Below are positions 5,419 to 9,489 of a stretch of 9,489 nt of DNA, in pieces. Source of the DNA: an uncultured Clostridia bacterium (lineage in GTDB: Bacteria > Bacillota > Clostridia > Oscillospirales > Oscillospiraceae); contig CAMWTG010000089.1 of assembly GCA_947177115.1 (NCBI GenBank), forward strand, positions 1 through 9,489, written 5' to 3'. Within the stretch, counting starts at the first letter, position 1, and each line of letters starts with the position of its first letter. The notes below the pieces were generated by a model. That model saw only the letters and a program-made list of their open reading frames with translations. It was not told the origin of the DNA and ran no database searches. The position numbers were made by a program, and so were the translations under genes.

Positions 5419-6480
5419 ATGGCAGAAAGAGTTTTAATGAAGGGCAACGAAGCCATCGCGGAGGCCGCTATTCGGGCGGGCTGCCGCCACTACTTCGGCT
5501 ACCCCATCACCCCCCAGACGGAGATTGCCGCCTACATGGCGAAGAAGATGCCCAAAATTGGCGGCGTGTTCCTCCAGGCGGAGAGCGAGATCGCCTCCAT
5601 CAACATGGTCTACGGCGCCGCAGCCGCCGGTTTCCGTGTGATGACCTCCTCCTCCAGCCCCGGCATCTCCCTGAAAAGCGAGGGCCTGAGCTACATAGCC
5701 GGATCTGACGTTCCCGCCTTTGTGGTAAACGTCCAGCGGGGAGGCCCCGGCCTGGGAGGCATCCAGCCCAGCCAGTCCGACTACTTCCAGGCCACCAAGG
5801 GCGGCGGACACGGCGACTACCGCATGATCGTCCTGGCTCCCGCCTCCGTCCAGGAGATGGCAAGCCTTACCGTCAAGGGCTTCAATCTGGCGGACAAGTA
5901 CCTGATGACCGCCATGATCCTGGCGGACGGCACCATCGGGCAGATGATGGAGCCCATTACCTTCGAGGACGTCCAGGTGGAAACCTATGACAAGCCCTGG
6001 GCCCTCACCGGCACCAAGATGCAGAGAAAGCACAACATCGTCAACTCCCTGTACCTCAAGCCCGATGAGCTGGAGCGAAAGAACTTCGAGCGCTATGAGC
6101 GGTATAAAGTGGTAGAGGAAAACGAAGTCATGTACGAGGAGTACATGATGGAGGACGCGGAAATCTGCGTGGTTGCCTTCGGCATCGCCTCCCGGGTGGC
6201 GAAGAACGCCGTAGCCGCCGCCCGCAAGGAGGGAGTCAAAGCGGGCTTGATCCGTCCCATCACCCTCTGGCCCTTCCCCAAGGCCGCTGTACGCAAGGCT
6301 GCGGACCAGGTCAAAGCCTTTATCTCCGTAGAGCTGAACATGGGCCAGATGATCGAGGACATCCGCCTCGCCGCCGAGTGCACCCGGCCCGTCAGCTTGT
6401 GCAACCGCACCGGCGGCATGATCCCCGATCCGGAGCAGGTGCTGGCGGCGATCAAGGCCGCTCAGAAAGGAGTGAACTGA
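5419..6480 (+). CDS. vorB: 2-oxoacid:ferredoxin oxidoreductase, alpha subunit (VorB/KorA type)
   Basis: The 353-residue protein starts at ATG 5419 behind GAGGTAACGAG. It opens with LMKGNEAIAEAAIRAGCRHYFGYPITPQTE, the classic start of the pyrimidine-binding domain of the alpha chain (GYPITP at 27-32). It continues with LQAESEIASINMVYGAAAAG, MTSSSSPGISLKSEG, NVQRGGPGLGGIQPSQSDYFQATKGGGHGDYR and IVLAPASVQEM, then a C-terminal domain II. This is the signature of the form usually annotated as 3-methyl-2-oxobutanoate dehydrogenase subunit VorB. With the beta, gamma and delta chains it catalyses 2-oxoacid + CoA + oxidised ferredoxin to and from acyl-CoA + CO2 + reduced ferredoxin. Specificity (branched-chain oxoacid versus 2-oxoglutarate or an aryl-pyruvate) cannot be fixed from sequence alone. 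The downstream beta gene starts two bases after this stop codon. Confidence 0.93.
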   Translation: MAERVLMKGNEAIAEAAIRAGCRHYFGYPITPQTEIAAYMAKKMPKIGGVFLQAESEIASINMVYGAAAAGFRVMTSSSSPGISLKSEGLSYIAGSDVPAFVVNVQRGGPGLGGIQPSQSDYFQATKGGGHGDYRMIVLAPASVQEMASLTVKGFNLADKYLMTAMILADGTIGQMMEPITFEDVQVETYDKPWALTGTKMQRKHNIVNSLYLKPDELERKNFERYERYKVVEENEVMYEEYMMEDAEICVVAFGIASRVAKNAVAAARKEGVKAGLIRPITLWPFPKAAVRKAADQVKAFISVELNMGQMIEDIRLAAECTRPVSLCNRTGGMIPDPEQVLAAIKAAQKGVN

Positions 6481-6481
6481 C

Positions 6482-7243
6482 ATGGCAGTTGTATTTCAGA
6501 AGCCCCATTCCCTGACGGACGCGGTGCTCCACTATTGCCCCGGCTGTCCCCACGGCATCATCCACCGTCTGGTGGCGGAGGCCATTGATGAGCTGGGCAT
6601 TGAGGGCGAAGCCATCGGCGTGGCCCCCGTGGGCTGCGCGGTCATGGCCTATGACTATTTCACCTGCGACATGATCGAAGCCGCCCACGGCCGCGCTCCC
6701 GCCACGGCCACCGGCATCAAGCGCTGCCGCCCGGACAACATCGTCTTCACCTACCAGGGGGACGGCGACCTGGCCTCCATCGGCATGGCGGAGACGGTCC
6801 ACGCCGCCGCCCGGAATGAGAACATCACCGTCATTTTCGTCAACAACGCCATCTACGGCATGACCGGCGGACAGATGGCCCCCACCTCCCTGCCGGGGCA
6901 GGTGACCCAGACGTCCCCCTATGGCCGGGACGTGAACCACTGCGGCTGGCCTATCAAGGTCTGCGAGCTGTTGGCGACTCTGGAGGGTCCCGAATATATC
7001 ACCCGCGTAGCGGTAAATAATGTGAAGAACGTGAAAGCCGCCGGAAAGGCTATCCGGAAGGCGTTCCAGAACCAGATCGACAAGAAGGGCTTCTCTCTGG
7101 TGGAAGTGGTCTCCGCCTGTCCCACCAACTGGGGCATGACCCCGCAGAAGGCTCTGGAGTGGGTGGAGAGCGATATGCTGCCCTACTATCCCCTGGGCGT
7201 CTACAAGGACAGAAGCGCGGCAAAGGAGGGTGAGGCGAAATGA
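6482..7243 (+). CDS. vorA: 2-oxoacid:ferredoxin oxidoreductase, beta (TPP-binding) subunit
   Basis: The 253-residue protein starts at ATG 6482, one base after the alpha stop. An N-terminal YCPGCPHG (18-25) is the conserved CPGC motif of this subunit family. The thiamine pyrophosphate/Mg motif is GDGD (93-96), followed about 25 residues later by VNN (120-122), and then the strongly conserved NAIYGMTGGQMAPTS. This chain holds TPP, where the 2-oxoacid is decarboxylated. Length is normal for VOR/KOR beta chains. The annotation follows the VOR naming; KorB is the equivalent name if the substrate is 2-oxoglutarate. Its stop overlaps the gamma start (ATGA, 7240-7243), implying translational coupling. 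Confidence 0.93.
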   Translation: MAVVFQKPHSLTDAVLHYCPGCPHGIIHRLVAEAIDELGIEGEAIGVAPVGCAVMAYDYFTCDMIEAAHGRAPATATGIKRCRPDNIVFTYQGDGDLASIGMAETVHAAARNENITVIFVNNAIYGMTGGQMAPTSLPGQVTQTSPYGRDVNHCGWPIKVCELLATLEGPEYITRVAVNNVKNVKAAGKAIRKAFQNQIDKKGFSLVEVVSACPTNWGMTPQKALEWVESDMLPYYPLGVYKDRSAAKEGEAK

Positions 7244-7776
7244 AAACGACCCAGATCCTGATTGCCGGATTCGGCGGGCAGGGCATCCTGTTTGCTGGGA
7301 AGTTCCTGGCCTACAAGGGCCTGCTGGAGGATTTGCAGGTGAGCTGGCTCCCCTCCTACGGCCCCGAGATGCGGGGCGGCACGGCCAACTGCAACGTGAT
7401 CCTCTCCGATGATCCGGTGGGCTCCCCCATTATTACTGCCCCGGATGTACTCATCGCCATGAATCTGCCCTCCCTGCAAAAGTACGTGGATACCGTAGTT
7501 CCCGGCGGGCAGATCTATGTGGACTCCACCCTGATTTCTGAAAAGGTATCCCGCACGGATGTGGAGGTGTACTACATCCCCGCCACCCAGATGGCCAACG
7601 ATGCGGGCGTGCCCACGCTGGCCAACATGGTGATGATGGGCCATGTGCTGAAGAACAACCCCGAGCTGACCTTTGACGGCACCGAGGCCACCGTTGCCAA
7701 GCTGGTGCCGCCCACGAAAGCCCAGCTGGTGGAGCTGAACATGAAGGCTCTCCAGGCTGGGAGGGACTACCAATGA
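7240..7776 (+). CDS. vorC: 2-oxoacid:ferredoxin oxidoreductase, gamma subunit
   Basis: The 178-residue protein begins at ATG 7240, overlapping the beta stop by four bases. GFGGQGILFAGK (10-21) is the nucleotide-fold glycine loop of the gamma domain. It is followed by SWLPSYGPEMRGGTANCNVILSDDPVGSP, the diagnostic signature of the pyruvate/ketoisovalerate oxidoreductase gamma family, and by DVLIAMNLPSLQKY. This domain contributes to CoA binding. It completes the set delta-alpha-beta-gamma, so a full four-subunit enzyme is encoded with no missing part. Its stop again overlaps the next start (ATGA, 7773-7776). Confidence 0.93.
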   Translation: MKTTQILIAGFGGQGILFAGKFLAYKGLLEDLQVSWLPSYGPEMRGGTANCNVILSDDPVGSPIITAPDVLIAMNLPSLQKYVDTVVPGGQIYVDSTLISEKVSRTDVEVYYIPATQMANDAGVPTLANMVMMGHVLKNNPELTFDGTEATVAKLVPPTKAQLVELNMKALQAGRDYQ

Positions 7777-8519
7777 TCCGCCACGGATTTGACGGCGGCG
7801 AGGAGCTGTTGAAGCCCTCCCACCTTGCCCAGCCGGTGGAAGGGTTCCCCAAAACCGTACTGGTGACATTCCAGCGGAAAGTGGTGGAGGCACTGCAAAG
7901 GCGGTTCCCGGTGGAGACCGTCAGTACCGTCAACGCCTGCGTGATCGTCCCCATCTACCGCTTTACCTACCAGGGACAGACGCTGGGCCTATTCCAGACC
8001 ACTATCGGCGGTCCCGCCACAACGGGCATCCTGGAGGAGGTCTGGGTGAAAGGCGCGGAGAAGGTTCTGCTCTTTGGGACCTGCGGCGGGCTGGACGCGG
8101 ACCTGCCCGCCGATCATATGGTGATCCCTACCGCCGCTTACCGGGACGAGGGGACCAGCTTCCACTATCTGCCGCCCTCCGACTATGTGGAGATCCCCAC
8201 AGCGGAGCGTCTGGCGGCGATCTTTGACGAATTGGCCGTACCTTATGTCAAGAGCAAGACCTGGACCACCGATGCCATCTACCGGGAGACCCCTGGGAAG
8301 GCCGCGGAGCGCAGGGCAGAGGGCTGCGGGACGGTGGAGATGGAATGCGCCTCTGTCATGGCCGCCGGGCAATTCCGTGGGAAGCCGGTATATCAGTTCC
8401 TGTATACCGCCGACAGCCTGGCGGGGAGCCAGTGGGATCGCGGACTTCTGGGCGTACATCCAGAGTCCTCATATGAGCGGTATCTGGCCATTGCCCTGGA
8501 AACGGCCATCCACCTGTAA
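7773..8519 (+). CDS. Nucleoside phosphorylase (PNP/UDP family) protein
   Basis: The 248-residue protein starts at ATG 7773, overlapping the gamma stop by four bases, so it belongs to the same operon. Family features are IGGPATTGILEE, FGTCGGL (matching the phosphate/ribose-site VGSCGA of DeoD), VEMECAS (matching VEMEAAG, ribose and base contacts) and TADSL, where the Asp corresponds to the catalytic Asp of the hexameric phosphorylases. The N-terminal phosphate loop GDPxRA of classic DeoD/Udp enzymes is replaced here by VTFQRKV, keeping the Arg but not the Gly-Asp-Pro. The expected reaction is nucleoside + phosphate to base + ribose 1-phosphate. The substrate is unknown and the altered loop leaves hydrolase or non-standard activity open. 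The link with an oxoacid oxidoreductase is not obvious. Confidence 0.8.
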   Translation: MIRHGFDGGEELLKPSHLAQPVEGFPKTVLVTFQRKVVEALQRRFPVETVSTVNACVIVPIYRFTYQGQTLGLFQTTIGGPATTGILEEVWVKGAEKVLLFGTCGGLDADLPADHMVIPTAAYRDEGTSFHYLPPSDYVEIPTAERLAAIFDELAVPYVKSKTWTTDAIYRETPGKAAERRAEGCGTVEMECASVMAAGQFRGKPVYQFLYTADSLAGSQWDRGLLGVHPESSYERYLAIALETAIHL

Positions 8520-8530
8520 GGAGGCAGCTT

Positions 8531-9319
8531 ATGAAAATTTCCTGCATACAAATGGACATGCGCCTGGGCGAGCCTGACTGCAACTTTGCCCATGCGGAGG
8601 AGCTGGTCCGCGCCGCCGTAAGGGCGGAACGCCCGGACGTAGTTGTCCTGCCGGAAACCTGGAATACCGGGTTTTTCCCCAAAAACCTGTCCGCCTGCGC
8701 CGACAGGGACGGAGAGCGGACCAAAGCCGTATTTTCCGCCATGGCGAAGGAGCTGAACGTCAATATCGTCTGCGGCAGCGTGGCCAACAAGAAAGCGGAC
8801 GGTTTCTACAATACCGCCTACGTGTTTGACCGGACGGGCGGCGTCATTGCGGAGTACGACAAGACCCACCTGTTCACTCCCTCCGGGGAGCATGAGCACT
8901 TCCGGTCCGGGACCCACGCCTGCCGGTTCGAGCTGGACGGGAAGAAATGCGGGCTGATTATCTGCTACGACATCCGCTTCCCGGAGCTGACCCGGACCAT
9001 GACGCTGGAGGGGGTGGACCTCCTCTTTGTGGTGGCCCAGTGGCCGGAGAAGCGAACCATGCACCTGGAGACCCTGGCCCGTGCCCGGGCTATTGAAAAC
9101 CAGATGTTCCTGGCGTTGTGCAACAGCGTAGGCGCGGCGGGGGAGACCCGCTGCGGCGGACACAGCGCCATCATCGACCCCTGGGGCGAATACCTGGCCC
9201 GGGCCTGGGACGGCGAGGAGACAATCACCGGCGAAGCGGACTTCTCTGTGATCGAGGGTATCCGGTCCTCCATCAACGTATTCCGGGACCGGAGGCCGGA
9301 GCTGTACGCGGTGAATTGA
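8531..9319 (+). CDS. Carbon-nitrogen (nitrilase-superfamily) hydrolase, omega-amidase-like
   Basis: The 262-residue protein starts at ATG 8531. Its AAGGAGG (8518-8524) overlaps the preceding stop codon. The catalytic triad is visible: Glu42 in VLPETW, Lys111 in EYDKTHLF and Cys145 in IICYDIRFPEL. Further family marks are RARAIENQMF, GHSAIIDPWGE and a C-terminal NVFRDRRPELYAVN. The last resembles the tail of the Nit2/omega-amidase and MtnU/YafV-type branch, which hydrolyse 2-oxoglutaramate or related omega-amides to the acid plus ammonia. Within the nitrilase superfamily substrate prediction is weak; other amides are possible. If it is an omega-amidase, its place after a 2-oxoacid oxidoreductase would fit glutamine-dependent transamination of the 2-oxoacids. 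It is cytoplasmic, with no signal peptide. Confidence 0.87.
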   Translation: MKISCIQMDMRLGEPDCNFAHAEELVRAAVRAERPDVVVLPETWNTGFFPKNLSACADRDGERTKAVFSAMAKELNVNIVCGSVANKKADGFYNTAYVFDRTGGVIAEYDKTHLFTPSGEHEHFRSGTHACRFELDGKKCGLIICYDIRFPELTRTMTLEGVDLLFVVAQWPEKRTMHLETLARARAIENQMFLALCNSVGAAGETRCGGHSAIIDPWGEYLARAWDGEETITGEADFSVIEGIRSSINVFRDRRPELYAVN

Positions 9320-9373
9320 CCGGCAGGGAAACAGGCCGGAACTGAAAAAATACAGCAGACAAGGAGAAGCGGC

Positions 9374-9489
9374 ATGACAGTTATCGGAAAAGAAGCGCGG
9401 GTGGGCGCCTGCCTGCTCGCTGGCAGTATGGATACGATGGTCCCCTTTTACCGGGACGTCCTGGGCTTTCAGACCCAGTGGGACGGAGG
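9374..9489 (+). CDS. VOC/glyoxalase-fold protein, N-terminal fragment (cut by window end)
   Basis: A strong AAGGAG (9361-9366) precedes ATG 9374, and the frame stays open to the window edge, giving 38 residues. The fragment, beginning MTVIGKEARVGACLLAGSMD and continuing TMVPFYRDVLGFQTQWDG, shows the typical first beta-alpha unit of the vicinal-oxygen-chelate superfamily (FYRDVLGF; glyoxalase I, bleomycin resistance and dioxygenase relatives). The function within that broad family cannot be told. It follows the nitrilase by 54 bases and may be the next operon member. Confidence 0.75.
   Translation, partial: MTVIGKEARVGACLLAGSMDTMVPFYRDVLGFQTQWDG

Noticed and set aside
5434..6483. A 349-codon minus-strand open frame opposite the oxidoreductase alpha gene.
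   Set aside because: It mirrors the real gene and has low-complexity composition and no recognisable motif; the plus-strand protein is strongly conserved.

Overview
The window looks like part of a chromosome from a GC-rich anaerobic Firmicute, most plausibly a gut Oscillospiraceae-type Clostridium. The reasons are a T-box riboswitch, strong AGGAGG-type ribosome binding sites, GC-rich codon use, short palindromic intergenic elements and oxygen-sensitive ferredoxin-linked metabolism. The taxon is an inference; no rRNA or other marker gene is present. All supported genes lie on the + strand.

Layout: (1) 3-95 is the 3' end of a gene whose tail resembles methylenetetrahydrofolate reductase. (2) 96-677 is a non-coding regulatory region. 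It holds a degenerate palindromic mini-element (166-244), a near-consensus promoter (299-327) and a complete T-box leader ending in a perfect-stem terminator (about 335-625). (3) 678-2948 encodes an unusual fusion: XRE-type helix-turn-helix, cupin, then a complete AMP-forming acyl-CoA synthetase. (4) 2970-3072 is a second copy of the palindromic mini-element, so the T-box/synthetase unit is bracketed by two copies. (5) 3133-3831 is a SIMIBI-type P-loop ATPase. (6) 3841-4914 is a more A+T-rich pair, an unassigned protein and a GNAT acetyltransferase, followed by a 287-base stretch with six hairpins (4937-5184). (7) 5202-9319 is a tightly packed operon. It encodes the four subunits of a 2-oxoacid:ferredoxin oxidoreductase of the VOR/KOR type (delta, alpha, beta, gamma), a nucleoside phosphorylase family protein and an omega-amidase-like nitrilase. 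(8) 9374 to the end is the start of a VOC/glyoxalase-fold gene.

How the genes may work together (inference): a T-box switches genes on when a particular tRNA is uncharged, so its target normally serves amino-acid supply. An acyl-CoA synthetase under T-box control, near a reversible acyl-CoA/2-oxoacid oxidoreductase, suggests salvage of short branched or aromatic acids. The acid would be activated to acyl-CoA, reductively carboxylated to the 2-oxoacid with reduced ferredoxin, then transaminated. If the nitrilase is an omega-amidase it could pull a glutamine-dependent transamination by removing 2-oxoglutaramate. The T-box acceptor-pairing base and the geometry of its specifier loop fit isoleucine best, but the specifier is not certain. 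The reverse, catabolic direction (2-oxoacid to acyl-CoA plus reduced ferredoxin) remains possible.
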